Of a DNA stretch of 64,000 nucleotides, positions 55,573-64,000 are shown one piece after another. Source of the stretch: an uncultured Umboniibacter sp. (GTDB taxonomy: Bacteria > Pseudomonadota > Gammaproteobacteria > Pseudomonadales > DSM-25080); assembly GCF_947497555.1 (NCBI RefSeq), contig NZ_CANMGY010000007.1, positions 1 through 64,000 on the forward strand, given 5' to 3'. The position numbers were made by a program, and so were the translations under genes. Within the stretch, counting starts at the first letter, position 1; each line of letters begins with the position of its first letter. Under the pieces are notes generated by a model. It worked only from the letters and a program-made list of their open reading frames with translations. It made no database searches and was not told the origin of the DNA.

Positions 55573-56194
55573 AATTCTGTAGCTCCTCTAGCCAATTAGC
55601 CTCTGTTGCGATGGCATTTAATGTCCGTTCAACTTGACGAACCACAGCACGAGGGGTAACGGTGGCTCCGGTGAACTGATCGAAGTTCCCACCGTACTTG
55701 GCAACATCCCAGCTATCTCTATCCTCAAGCGAATAGGCGAGGTCATCGAAGCTAAAGATCCAATCACTCTTACTTACTTCAATGGCATCGCCTAGCCCGG
55801 GAGTTTCCCTATGTGCCAAAACTCGGACTGCGAGAAGGTGACCCCCTTTATTAATAGCGATTAACAGCTTAATTCGGCCAGAATACCCATCTAAGGCGTC
55901 ACTCGGGATTAGGGCGGCAACGAGCTCATTGTCCTTCGTTGCGAGCAAAACCGGTGATTCATTATGAGTGACGCTCGCTAAAAATTCGGGCATCTCAATC
56001 GCGGTTTCATTCAAATTATTGGTGTAGCTATCAGCAGCAATAAGCTGGCCGTAAAGGCGCTGCGCGGCCAGTTCCTGTTGCGTCGCGATTTTATCCTTGG
56101 TGAACGAATAGGTTCCGCCGAGTAACAGTGCCGTTGCGATACCGAAGGTAAGCAATCTCGCGACCGCGTCGAAGATTGAGCGTGACGTTTTCAT
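55565..56194 (-). CDS. rnfG: Rnf complex FMN-binding subunit RnfG
   Basis: A 209-residue periplasm-facing subunit with an N-terminal helix (about 14-30). The covalent FMN site is the threonine of [11 protein letters not shown] near residue 182. [14 protein letters not shown] is the other conserved stretch. It passes electrons between the membrane subunits. It overlaps rnfD by four bases. Confidence 0.94.
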   Translation of the reverse strand: MKTSRSIFDAVARLLTFGIATALLLGGTYSFTKDKIATQQELAAQRLYGQLIAADSYTNNLNETAIEMPEFLASVTHNESPVLLATKDNELVAALIPSDALDGYSGRIKLLIAINKGGHLLAVRVLAHRETPGLGDAIEVSKSDWIFSFDDLAYSLEDRDSWDVAKYGGNFDQFTGATVTPRAVVRQVERTLNAIATEANWLEELQNYE

Positions 56195-57234
56195 TGATCC
56201 GAATCCTTGGCAATCACCGAGATAGCATTTTCGCGTCCGTATGAACGGGGCACCGTATAGTAATCAATAAACGGCGCCGCGAGATTGGCTATTAATACCG
56301 CGAAGGCGACGCCATCCGGGTAGTTACCAAAGGCGCGAATTAAATAGATCATTACCCCTACCAAGGCGCCAAATATTAAGCGGCCACGATTACTCGTTGC
56401 ACCACTTACCGGATCCGTAATAATAAAGAATGCGCCCATCATGGTAGCGCCACTGAACCAGTGAAATAGCGGTGAACCACGGCTATCCGAGCCATCTCCG
56501 GTCCAAAACAGTAGTGACATAATTCCCAGAGCGAGTAGCATTGCCACCGGTGCGTGCCAGCTAAACAAGCGACGCTTCAGTAAGTAGAGGCCGCCAATCA
56601 GAAATGCTACGTTGATAATCTCGCTCGCGTAACCGGCAACTTTGCCCTTCGCTAACTCTTGGTTGGCTGCAACGGCTTCGGTATAGGTCTGCCCTTGAAG
56701 ATTTCTGACAATGTCGAGTGGGGTGGCCGCGGTATAACCGTCTATCGACTCACCTCCGAATATGGCAGCCACTGCCACCTCATTAGGAATAGGCGCCGAA
56801 AGTTGTTGTGCTTCCGGCCAGCTTGACATGGCGAGTGGAAAAGAAATCAATAGCACCACATACGCGACCATTGCTGGATTAAACGGATTCATTCCTAAGC
56901 CGCCAAAAAGTTGTTTGGCAAATACAATGGCAATTATCGCGCCAACAAATGGCAGCCACCAAGCCGCGTAGGGAGGAATCGCTAACGCCAACAATACTGC
57001 AGTCAGCAATGCCGAACTATCGAGTAGTGCGCTTCGTACCTTGCGGCCTCTCAATGCTAGGATTACAGCTTCGGCGACTACAGCACCTGCGGCGGCTAGC
57101 GCGAGATTAATGAGTGTGCCAACACCGTAAAGCATCGTCATCGCGACCGTTGCCGGAATACAGGCAAAAATCACCAGCCGCATGAGTTGTGCCGTCGATA
57201 ATGACGACTGTAGGTGGGGGCTAGTTTGCGTCAT
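56191..57234 (-). CDS. rnfD: Rnf complex FMN-binding membrane subunit RnfD
   Basis: A 347-residue protein with about ten transmembrane helices, homologous to NqrB. The flavin-carrying threonine is in FSGATMMGAFFIITDP; FGGLGMNPFNPAMVAYV is the conserved helix. The start at 57234 gives MTQTSPHLQ; longer in-frame starts upstream run through rnfC and are rejected. It overlaps rnfC by 14 bases. Confidence 0.93.
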   Translation of the reverse strand: MTQTSPHLQSSLSTAQLMRLVIFACIPATVAMTMLYGVGTLINLALAAAGAVVAEAVILALRGRKVRSALLDSSALLTAVLLALAIPPYAAWWLPFVGAIIAIVFAKQLFGGLGMNPFNPAMVAYVVLLISFPLAMSSWPEAQQLSAPIPNEVAVAAIFGGESIDGYTAATPLDIVRNLQGQTYTEAVAANQELAKGKVAGYASEIINVAFLIGGLYLLKRRLFSWHAPVAMLLALGIMSLLFWTGDGSDSRGSPLFHWFSGATMMGAFFIITDPVSGATSNRGRLIFGALVGVMIYLIRAFGNYPDGVAFAVLIANLAAPFIDYYTVPRSYGRENAISVIAKDSDQ

Positions 57235-59587
57235 GATCACGGGTCCATTCTGATAGCTTGGCTGCAATTTTATTGACGGCAGTTCGGAACGCATCGATAT
57301 GCTCGCTATCCTCGGCTTCAGCCTTACTGAGGCGTGCCTTGGCCTTTTCCAGTCTTGCCTGTAAGCCAAGGTACTGTTGCTGAAGCTTTTCTTCGGGCGA
57401 CAGCTGTGCTTGGGCGGCAGCAACCTGTTTAGCACGCTCAATGGCTTGAAGTGCCTTGTCCGTGCTGGCTTCTTGTACTGATGGCGTAAACACTTCACTG
57501 CTCTGTGTTTCTGCGCGCTTAGCCTCTAACTTGCTAATGCGAAGTTGAAGCTTATCGCGAAGCTGCTGATCATCGTTGTCCACAAGTTGCTGTTGGCAAC
57601 GAGTGATATTGTCATCTATACGTTTCAGGGCTTCGCGCTGCCGTTCATCGAGACTCTTTTCGGCTCGTGCTGCGGTGAGCGAGTCAATGGCGTTCTCCGC
57701 TCGTTCAATATCGGTTGGCGCTGATGTTGATGATGGTGCTGGTGCTGCTGATGATGGTGCTGCTGATGATGAAGCGTTGCCGTGTGTTGCTTCTAGGGAC
57801 GCTTTATCGGCTGGCCCATTGGACTCAGCTGACCTGCTAGCTGCTGAGTACTCGGCTAATTTAGCCTGTAACTGCTCTTGCTTAAGGACACTCGCTGCAC
57901 GCTTTGATTGCAGTTGCGGGATCAGACTAGCTTCCTCGCCATGTTCGGAGAGAGTGTCAGCGATTTGTTGATCAATGAACTCAATGCGCTGAGCAATGCT
58001 TTTCAGTTGTTTTTGAAGTCGCTCCGACTGCTGGTCTGCCTCGCCCGCTTGTGTTTGTTTAAGCTTGGCTCGAGCGACGGCAAGCGGGTCTGCGACGTCA
58101 TCGGGCTTGTTGGCTTTCTCGTTAGCTAATGGTGAGTTTGCGGCAGCTTGTTTTGCCAGCTTGGCTTGCTCGGTAGCGGCCTTTCTTGCCAAGCGTTTAG
58201 CTTCCTTCTCGGCCTCGGCTGCATCCATACGCTGCTTTCTAAACTCAAAGCGTGCGCGAGCTCGGTCGGAGCGAAGTTGATCTTCGGCAGCTTGCTTAAT
58301 TGAAGCCTTTGCCGCGCGATAATGCTGAACGAGTGGCAGCTTGCTGGGGCATACATAGGCACAGGCACCGCACTCAATGCAATCATTGAGATGGTAAGCA
58401 TTAAGTTTGTCGTGATCGTCCGCCTTGCTATACCAATACAACTGTTGCGGTAATAGCTGGGCGGGGCACGCTTCTGCGCATAGACCACAGCGAATGCACT
58501 CCGCAGTGGCAGCGGAAGTATCGTAACCCGGAATTAACAGGCAATTCGTCGCTTTCACCACGGGAACATCCAGCGAGGGCAACTCAAAGCCCATCATAGG
58601 TCCGCCCATCACCACCTTCGCATTCGAGGCGTCAAAGTTGAGATGTTGCAACAGGTCTTCGACTCTAGTGCCAATCCGAGTATGGAAATTGCCTCGTTGC
58701 TCAATGCCTTCGCCGGTGACTGTGGTGATGCGTTCTATCAACGGCTTATCGTCCACCACGGCCTGCTTAATAGCTCTGGCGGTACCCACGTTCTGCATAA
58801 CGATTCCCAGCGCGGCGGGGATGTCACCACTGGGGACTTCCTTAGCGGTAAGAATTTGAATGAGTTGTTTTTCGCCACCAGAGGGGTATTTAGTCGGGAA
58901 ACTTGCGATCTCAATCTTCGTGCCGGCACAGGCGATCTTCATGAGGGCAATGGCCTCAGGCTTATTATCTTCAATGCCGATAACAACCGTTGGTGGATTA
59001 CCAAGTAAATGCGCAAGGATTTCTACGCCGGTTCTAATCTCGTCAGCGTGTTCACGCATGAGCATGTCGTCAGCGGTGATATAAGGCTCGCACTCGGTAC
59101 CGTTAATGATCAGCGTATCGATAGGTCGTTGCCCATCAAGTTTGACCGCGGTAGGAAAGCTTGCGCCCCCAAGACCGGCAACACCCGCACTACGGATGAT
59201 ATCGAGAAGTTGTCGCTTTCCTAATGCTTGCCAATCTGCTCGCGGGTGGCTATCAATGGGAGTGTCTTGACCATCGGCGGTGAGCGTGATGGCAATATCC
59301 TTGAGGCCACTCGGATGGCTGACGAGATGGTAATCGATAGCCTTAACGGTACCTGAGGTTGGGGCATGCACTGCGGTGGACATGAACCCCGTTGAGACGC
59401 CAATCTGCTGGCCTTTCAGTACACGGTCACCGACATTAACACATGGCGTAGCCGCCACCCCAATATGTTGCTTCAACGGGATGATGTATTCGGCAAACAG
59501 CGGCAAAGTATCTATCTGCTGCTGGTTTGAGAGTGACTTTTGTTCCGGCGGAAACACGCCCCCAGGGATGTCATGGATAATTCGCAT
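57221..59587 (-). CDS. rnfC: Rnf complex NADH/ferredoxin-binding subunit RnfC
   Basis: A 788-residue peripheral subunit. The N-terminal 420 residues form the catalytic part: a barrel-sandwich domain, an NADH/FMN fold with GGASFPTAVKL and NGTECEPYITADD, and two 4Fe-4S sites (CIRCGLCAEACP and CIECGACAYVCP). From about residue 430 a long Ala/Lys/Glu/Gln-rich coiled-coil tail continues to the end, interrupted by a Ser/Ala/Pro segment with a tandem repeat (SSAAP). Such tails occur in E. coli RsxC and vary in length. Overlaps rnfB by one base (TAATG). Confidence 0.93.
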   Translation of the reverse strand: MRIIHDIPGGVFPPEQKSLSNQQQIDTLPLFAEYIIPLKQHIGVAATPCVNVGDRVLKGQQIGVSTGFMSTAVHAPTSGTVKAIDYHLVSHPSGLKDIAITLTADGQDTPIDSHPRADWQALGKRQLLDIIRSAGVAGLGGASFPTAVKLDGQRPIDTLIINGTECEPYITADDMLMREHADEIRTGVEILAHLLGNPPTVVIGIEDNKPEAIALMKIACAGTKIEIASFPTKYPSGGEKQLIQILTAKEVPSGDIPAALGIVMQNVGTARAIKQAVVDDKPLIERITTVTGEGIEQRGNFHTRIGTRVEDLLQHLNFDASNAKVVMGGPMMGFELPSLDVPVVKATNCLLIPGYDTSAATAECIRCGLCAEACPAQLLPQQLYWYSKADDHDKLNAYHLNDCIECGACAYVCPSKLPLVQHYRAAKASIKQAAEDQLRSDRARARFEFRKQRMDAAEAEKEAKRLARKAATEQAKLAKQAAANSPLANEKANKPDDVADPLAVARAKLKQTQAGEADQQSERLQKQLKSIAQRIEFIDQQIADTLSEHGEEASLIPQLQSKRAASVLKQEQLQAKLAEYSAASRSAESNGPADKASLEATHGNASSSAAPSSAAPAPSSTSAPTDIERAENAIDSLTAARAEKSLDERQREALKRIDDNITRCQQQLVDNDDQQLRDKLQLRISKLEAKRAETQSSEVFTPSVQEASTDKALQAIERAKQVAAAQAQLSPEEKLQQQYLGLQARLEKAKARLSKAEAEDSEHIDAFRTAVNKIAAKLSEWTRDHDAN
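57741..57770 (-). repeat. 15-bp perfect tandem repeat inside rnfC
   Basis: GGTGCTGCTGATGAT occurs twice in a row (plus-strand reading). On the coding strand it encodes SSAAP twice, in the Ser/Ala/Pro interruption of the RnfC tail. In-frame length change by slippage is possible. Confidence 0.9.
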
Positions 59588-60177
59588 TAGCTAATGACTC
59601 CCCGTTTATCGGTGGCAATGAGTTCAGGCTGCTTCCAGCTCCAAGAATTGATATCTTCGTCAATCTCTAATAAGTCTATGCAGTCCACGGGGCAGGGTTC
59701 AACGCAGAGGTCGCAACCGGTACATTCGTCAACAATTACCGTGTGCATCTGTTTGGCGGCGCCTAAGATGGCGTCTACGGGACACGCTTGGATACACTTC
59801 GTACAGCCGATGCACTCATCTTCACGGATATAGGCGATGATCCGCTTGTCCTTCTCTTCACCGTGACTCTCGTCGAGTTCCGGAGCTTCAACACCTAGCA
59901 GCTCTGCCAGCTGATTAACGGTTGTTTGTCCGCCCGGAGGACATTTGTTAATCGCATCGCCATTCGCGATGGATTCCGCATAGGGCTTACAACCCGGGAA
60001 CCCGCATTGCCCACACTGGGTTTGCGGTAACAGGTTGTCAATTTGATCCACAATAGGATCGCCATCAACCTTAAACTTCACCACCGCGTAGCCCAGCACG
60101 AGGCCAAACAGAATAGCTAGTAGCGACAACGCAAAGAGCGAGCTGGATAGGATTGATTGGCTGAGGAAATCGAACAT
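59587..60177 (-). CDS. rnfB: Rnf complex iron-sulfur subunit RnfB
   Basis: A 196-residue protein with an N-terminal membrane helix (about 8-33). A 4Fe-4S site in [14 protein letters not shown] plus CPPGG is followed by two ferredoxin sites, [12 protein letters not shown] and [12 protein letters not shown]. It is the likely entry point for electrons from ferredoxin. It ends sharing a base with rnfC and begins two bases after rnfA. Confidence 0.95.
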   Translation of the reverse strand: MFDFLSQSILSSSLFALSLLAILFGLVLGYAVVKFKVDGDPIVDQIDNLLPQTQCGQCGFPGCKPYAESIANGDAINKCPPGGQTTVNQLAELLGVEAPELDESHGEEKDKRIIAYIREDECIGCTKCIQACPVDAILGAAKQMHTVIVDECTGCDLCVEPCPVDCIDLLEIDEDINSWSWKQPELIATDKRGVIS

Positions 60178-60179
60178 CG

Positions 60180-60755
60180 TTATACCATGCCCGCAAAGCC
60201 CATAAAGGCGAGTGACATCAAACCTGCGGTTATCATGCCGATTGCGGCGCCTTGGAAGGGCACAGGAACATCGGCCACGGCTAGACGCTCACGCATAGCG
60301 CTAAACAACACTAACACTAACGAAAAGCCAACCGCGGCGCCAAATCCATATAGCGTTGATTCCAAGAAGGTGTGCGCTTTCTGAGTATTTTGGAGCGCCA
60401 CTCCAAGCACGGCGCAATTCGACGTAATAAGGGGAAGAAATACACCAAGCACTCGGTAGAGCAGAGGGGAAGTTTTTTCGACGAATAGCTTGGTAAATTG
60501 CACCACGCCAGCAATCACGACGATAAAAGCAATCGTTTGCAGGTATTCGAGCTCTAGTGGAATCAATAGCCAAGTGTTGACGGCGTAGGAGCAGATCGCC
60601 GCCAGTGTCAGTACAAACGTTGTTGCACCACCCATACCGATAGCCGTCTCTAGTTTATTCGACACGCCCATAAACGGGCAAAGTCCTAGGAACTGCACCA
60701 GTACGAAATTATTAACTAAGATGGCACCAATTAAGATGACGAAAAAATCTGCCAT
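60180..60755 (-). CDS. rnfA: Rnf complex membrane subunit RnfA
   Basis: A 191-residue protein with six transmembrane helices, homologous to Nqr[19 protein letters not shown] near the start and [12 protein letters not shown] mid-protein hold the two cysteines for the shared intramembrane cluster with RnfE. It is the first gene of the operon. AGGGACTC precedes ATG. The 106-base gap to metG holds dyads but no clear T-run terminator, so some read-through from metG is possible. Confidence 0.95.
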   Translation of the reverse strand: MADFFVILIGAILVNNFVLVQFLGLCPFMGVSNKLETAIGMGGATTFVLTLAAICSYAVNTWLLIPLELEYLQTIAFIVVIAGVVQFTKLFVEKTSPLLYRVLGVFLPLITSNCAVLGVALQNTQKAHTFLESTLYGFGAAVGFSLVLVLFSAMRERLAVADVPVPFQGAAIGMITAGLMSLAFMGFAGMV

Positions 60756-60783
60756 GAGTCCCTGTTAGAATCCGTGATGTATA

Positions 60784-60836
60784 GCGCTAAGTTTAGCGCC
60801 TAGCCTTATACCTAGCAATAATAGAAAAGCTATTGC
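60784..60836. repeat. dyads in the metG-rnfA gap
   Basis: GCGCTAA (60784-60790) pairs perfectly with TTAGCGC (60793-60799). GCAATA (60815-60820) pairs with TATTGC (60831-60836), extended by CTATT/AATAG. Neither is followed by a clear T-run on the minus strand, so their role as terminator or operator is not determined. Confidence 0.35.
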
Positions 60837-60861
60837 CTTATAACCATTTAAACTCGACGAA

Positions 60862-62910
60862 TCACTTAATTCGCATGCCTGGAATGGCACCGCTATCGGG
60901 ACTCAAGAGATAGATTTCATCGCCGCCCGGACCTGCTGCAGCAACCATACCCTCCGATAGACCAAAGCGCATTTTGCGCGGCGCTAAGTTGGCTACCATC
61001 ACGGTCAGGCGACCGACTAGATCTTCGGCGTTATAGGCAGATTTAATACCGGCGAAGACGTTACGCTGCTCGCCCCCTAAGTCTAAGGTCAACTGCAGAA
61101 GTTTATCCGCACCCTTAACGGATTCAGCGGCAACAATCTTGGCTACACGCAGATCAACCTTGGCGAAATCGTCAAAACTGATTTCCGCTGCGAGGGGGTC
61201 TGCCTCAAGCTGACCATTGTTTGCTAGCGTCTCAACTTCCGCAGCGGGCTGTAGTGCCTCCAAGGCGGCTTTAGCATCGTCCATCATGCCATCGATAGCG
61301 GGTTGCTCTAAACGCTTCAATAGCGGGCTAAACGTAGCGATTTCATGCTCACCCAGCCAGGCTGGAGCGCTTGTCCATGAGAGCGGTAGTTGAAGGAACT
61401 CTGAAATCTTGGTTGCTGTGACAGGTAATACCGGCGACAACCAAGTGGAAAGTGCCGCAAACATGTTAAGCGACTGAACGCACACTGCTAACGCGTCAGC
61501 TTGGGTGTCTTCGCTCTTCGCTAAAGACCATGGTTGGTGCTGGGCGATGTACTGATTGGCGAGATCTGCCAACGCCATAATCTCGCGCATTGCCTTGCCG
61601 TATTCCCGTGCTTCGTAATAACCTGCAATGCTGCTGTCAGCGGCGATGAATTGCTCCCACAGCGCTATGTCATGTGGTGTGCCGCTTAATTTCCCTGCAC
61701 CTAACTTATGAACGAACTTGGCCGTTCGACTGGCGATGTTAACGACTTTACCCACCAGGTCAGAGTTCACCCGCTGCATAAAGTCCTCAAGATTTAGATC
61801 GATATCATCAACGCCCGCGGAGAGCTTTGCTGCAAAGTAATAGCGAAGGTACTCAGGGTTCATATGATTGAGATAGCTACGGGCATTGATAAACGTGCCA
61901 CGAGACTTCGACATCTTTTTACCGTTAACGGTGAGGAAGCCGTGCACGTTAACGCCCGTTGGTAGACGGTAGTTAGCCGAATGTAACATTGCCGGCCAAA
62001 ACAGCGCGTGGAAATTGACAATATCCTTGCCGATGAAATGGTAGAGCTCAGTCTTGGAATCAGCAGACCAGTACTCATCAAAGGATAAGTCGCTACGTTG
62101 GTCACAGAGGTTTTTAAAGCTTGCCATGTAGCCGATAGGGGCATCCAGCCAAACGTAAAAAAACTTGCCAGGAGCTCCTGGGATTTCAAACCCGAAATAC
62201 GGCGCATCACGAGAAATATCCCACGCTTGTAAGCCGCCGTCGAGCCACTCGGATAGCTTATTAGCGACTTCGTTCTGAAGTGTGCCGGATCGAGTCCAAG
62301 TTTTAAGAAAATCGCTGAACTGAGGCAAATCAAAGAAAAAATGTTCAGATTCTTTTTCAACGGGGGTAGCGCCAGAGAGCGTTGAAACCGGGTTGATCAA
62401 ATCCGTTGGTGAATAGGTTGCACCGCAACTCTCACAATTGTCACCGTACTGATCTTCGGTTTTACAACTGGGGCAAGTTCCTTTGATATAGCGATCCGCT
62501 AGGAAGATGTTGCGCTCCGGATCAAAGGCCTGAGTAATGGTTTTGCGCGTGATATGCCCGTTAGCCTCGAGCGATAAATAAATACTCTCCGAAAGCGACT
62601 TATTCTCACTAGAGTGGGTAGAGTGAAAATTGTCGAAGGCGATATGAAAATCGGCGAAATCCTGCTCATGCTCTGCCTTTACTGCGGCAATTTGCTCCTC
62701 CGCGCTCCGACCTAGCTGTTCGGCCTTAAGCATGATGGCTGTACCGTGTGCATCGTCGGCACAGACGTAGGTACATTCGTGGCCTCGCATTTTTTGAAAA
62801 CGCACCCAGATGTCCGTTTGAATGTACTCAACCAAGTGACCAAGGTGAATTGAACCATTGGCATAGGGAAGGGCACTCGTGACAAGTATTTTACGGGGTG
62901 ACGTTGACAT
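60862..62910 (-). CDS. metG: methionyl-tRNA synthetase
   Basis: A class I tRNA synthetase of 682 residues with a C-terminal tRNA-binding domain. HLGH (in [13 protein letters not shown]) and KMSKS (in [10 protein letters not shown]) form the ATP site. The zinc-binding insertion has [31 protein letters not shown] starts the C-terminal tRNA-binding (EMAP-like) domain. ATG 62910 begins [10 protein letters not shown], which fits the family; ATG 62928 is also in frame, six residues upstream. A TTTCAA-N17-TAAAAT promoter is possible on the minus strand (62987-62959). It is divergent from apbC, as in E. coli and Pseudomonas. Confidence 0.95.
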   Translation of the reverse strand: MSTSPRKILVTSALPYANGSIHLGHLVEYIQTDIWVRFQKMRGHECTYVCADDAHGTAIMLKAEQLGRSAEEQIAAVKAEHEQDFADFHIAFDNFHSTHSSENKSLSESIYLSLEANGHITRKTITQAFDPERNIFLADRYIKGTCPSCKTEDQYGDNCESCGATYSPTDLINPVSTLSGATPVEKESEHFFFDLPQFSDFLKTWTRSGTLQNEVANKLSEWLDGGLQAWDISRDAPYFGFEIPGAPGKFFYVWLDAPIGYMASFKNLCDQRSDLSFDEYWSADSKTELYHFIGKDIVNFHALFWPAMLHSANYRLPTGVNVHGFLTVNGKKMSKSRGTFINARSYLNHMNPEYLRYYFAAKLSAGVDDIDLNLEDFMQRVNSDLVGKVVNIASRTAKFVHKLGAGKLSGTPHDIALWEQFIAADSSIAGYYEAREYGKAMREIMALADLANQYIAQHQPWSLAKSEDTQADALAVCVQSLNMFAALSTWLSPVLPVTATKISEFLQLPLSWTSAPAWLGEHEIATFSPLLKRLEQPAIDGMMDDAKAALEALQPAAEVETLANNGQLEADPLAAEISFDDFAKVDLRVAKIVAAESVKGADKLLQLTLDLGGEQRNVFAGIKSAYNAEDLVGRLTVMVANLAPRKMRFGLSEGMVAAAGPGGDEIYLLSPDSGAIPGMRIK

Positions 62911-63072
62911 GCGTTCGGGTAACTCCATTCGATAAAAGGGCAGGACAATTTAAGCGAGATTTTAGCCTAATTGCGCCTTGCTTGAAACAAAACTAACGGT
63001 TTTAAAGGTTGAAATTTTGCGGTGCGACGCCATTATGGCGAGAGTCTTAACAAATTTTCCACGGAGCGACCT

Positions 63073-64000
63073 ATGATTAGCCGCGAAAAACTCACTGAGC
63101 CCCTGTCACAACTCCTATTCGGTAACAGTCAACAACCGCTATCCAATTGGCTTTCGGACGTTGATATTGGCGAGTCGTCGTGTCGCTTAGTGTTTGCTTT
63201 TCCGTGGCCGTGTAAGTCCCAGTGGGAGGACTTAAGCCAGCGGATTGCCGTAGCGCTTGACGACGTTATTGGGTCTCGAGATCTCTCCATTGAGTTTACG
63301 ATTGCTATTCCCCAATTAGCTATTAAGTCTGAGCGTCCCTTGGTAGCTGGGGTTAAGAATATTCTGCTGGTAGCGTCGGGAAAGGGCGGGGTAGGAAAAT
63401 CCACTACGACCGTTAACCTTGCTTTGGCACTGCAAGCTGAGGGCGCTCGCGTAGGTATATTAGATGCGGACATCTACGGGCCGAGCATTCCTATGATGTT
63501 GGGCGTAGCTGAGGGGACTAGACCACATGTTCAGGCGTCAAAGCACTTTGAGCCCGTGATCGCCCGTGGCCTGCAAACCATGAGCTTGGGCTACCTCACC
63601 ACCGATAAGACGCCGGCAGTGTGGCGCGGTCCGATGGCGAGTGGCGCGCTAATGCAGATTTTAGAGCAGACGCTGTGGGATGATCTAGATTATTTGGTGG
63701 TTGATATGCCACCGGGTACCGGTGATATACAGCTAACCGTGGCGCAGAAGATCGCCGTGTCGGGGGCGCTAATTGTGACCACGCCCCAGGATATAGCACT
63801 CTTAGATGCCAAGAAGGCGATTGAAATGTTTAGCAAAGTCACTATTCCTATTGTTGGTCTAGTTGAGAACATGAGTATGCACACCTGTTCGGCATGCGGT
63901 CATCAGGAAGCAATTTTCGGCAGCAACGGCGGCGAACGCTTAGCGTCTACCTATGATGCAGAACTATTGGCTAAGCTGCCGCTATCGCTGACAATTCGGC
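63073..64000 (+). CDS. apbC: iron-sulfur cluster carrier ApbC/Mrp, 3' end outside window
   Basis: At least 309 residues; the reading frame runs open to the window edge. The P-loop GKGGVGKST is at about residues 102-110. DADIYGPSIP, MPPGTGDIQ and the cluster-binding CSAC (in HTCSACGH) near 276 are typical of Mrp/ApbC/NBP35-like ATPases that carry [4Fe-4S] clusters. The N-terminal 90 residues correspond to a divergent MIP18-like domain. GGAGCGAC (from 63062) serves as ribosome-binding site. Divergent from metG. Confidence 0.95.
   Translation, partial: MISREKLTEPLSQLLFGNSQQPLSNWLSDVDIGESSCRLVFAFPWPCKSQWEDLSQRIAVALDDVIGSRDLSIEFTIAIPQLAIKSERPLVAGVKNILLVASGKGGVGKSTTTVNLALALQAEGARVGILDADIYGPSIPMMLGVAEGTRPHVQASKHFEPVIARGLQTMSLGYLTTDKTPAVWRGPMASGALMQILEQTLWDDLDYLVVDMPPGTGDIQLTVAQKIAVSGALIVTTPQDIALLDAKKAIEMFSKVTIPIVGLVENMSMHTCSACGHQEAIFGSNGGERLASTYDAELLAKLPLSLTIR

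Noticed and set aside
57576-57971. 131-codon open frame on the plus strand within rnfC
   Set aside because: It is the reverse reading of the Ala/Ser-rich RnfC tail, a low-complexity artefact.
1-64000. CRISPR arrays, insertion sequences, prophage, tRNA-flanked islands
   Set aside because: I saw no regularly spaced repeats, transposase or integrase motifs, or tRNA genes on either strand.

Overview
The window reads as a chromosomal segment of a free-living gammaproteobacterium, probably from the broad Pseudomonas / Cellvibrio / Oceanospirillum part of the class. The evidence is RNase T and a six-gene rnfABCDGE operon; a division and cell-wall (dcw) cluster followed by lpxC, an M23 peptidase gene, secA and argJ; the mltF/purL and metG/apbC divergent pairs; a grxD - peroxiredoxin - rnt - pyrC - argG neighbourhood; and a ccoNOQP-GHIS set for a high-affinity cbb3 oxidase. 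Base composition is intermediate. Species or genus cannot be fixed from this stretch alone.

Layout. 1-93: the 3' end of a 5S rRNA gene and its terminator, so an rRNA operon lies just upstream. 384-1529: a sulfotransferase-like gene that looks like an insertion between the rRNA operon and the dcw cluster. 1.63-17.7 kb: dcw cluster rsmH-ftsL-ftsI-murE-murF-mraY-murD-ftsW-murG-murC-ddl-ftsQ-ftsA-ftsZ, almost all with overlapping start and stop codons, and lacking mraZ at its head. 17.8-22.5 kb: lpxC, an envelope M23 peptidase and secA. 22.6-26.9 kb: argJ, mutT, yciH, a YchJ-like gene, two further Nudix genes, a gamma-carbonic-anhydrase-like gene and a small DUF1289 gene. 26.9-33.8 kb: a CNNM/CorC-type membrane protein, mltF and purL. 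33.9-37.8 kb: sodB, an unrecognised coiled-coil membrane protein, class I fumarase, phhB and csrA. 37.9-45.3 kb: an orphan ABC ATPase, argD, grxD, a 2-Cys peroxiredoxin, a LysR regulator, rnt, pyrC and argG. 45.6-53.9 kb: cbb3 oxidase structural genes (ccoNOQP), the maturation genes (ccoGHIS) and a DsbD_2/TauE-like membrane protein. 54.1-54.7 kb: a Yip1-like membrane protein. 54.9-60.8 kb: rnfABCDGE on the minus strand. 60.9-64.0 kb: metG and a truncated apbC/mrp.

How the genes fit together. The first 18 kb make UDP-MurNAc-pentapeptide, lipid I and lipid II and assemble the FtsZ divisome; lpxC commits UDP-GlcNAc to lipid A, so the block couples two envelope pathways that share precursors. The cco block encodes a microaerobic terminal oxidase with its copper and haem maturation. 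The rnf block encodes a ferredoxin:NAD+ oxidoreductase. sodB, the peroxiredoxin and grxD handle oxidative stress and iron-sulfur metabolism.

Most of the window is core genome. I do not see a clear new defence or mobile system, CRISPR array, insertion sequence or phage. The points most worth a second look are: the missing mraZ with a sulfotransferase gene beside the rRNA operon; an SSQ in place of the usual SxN motif in FtsI; an OxyR-like site before the peroxiredoxin; the argD - orphan ABC ATPase - divergent csrA unit; the long repeat-bearing C-terminal tail of RnfC; and two convergent gene pairs whose stop codons interlock inside a CTAA.
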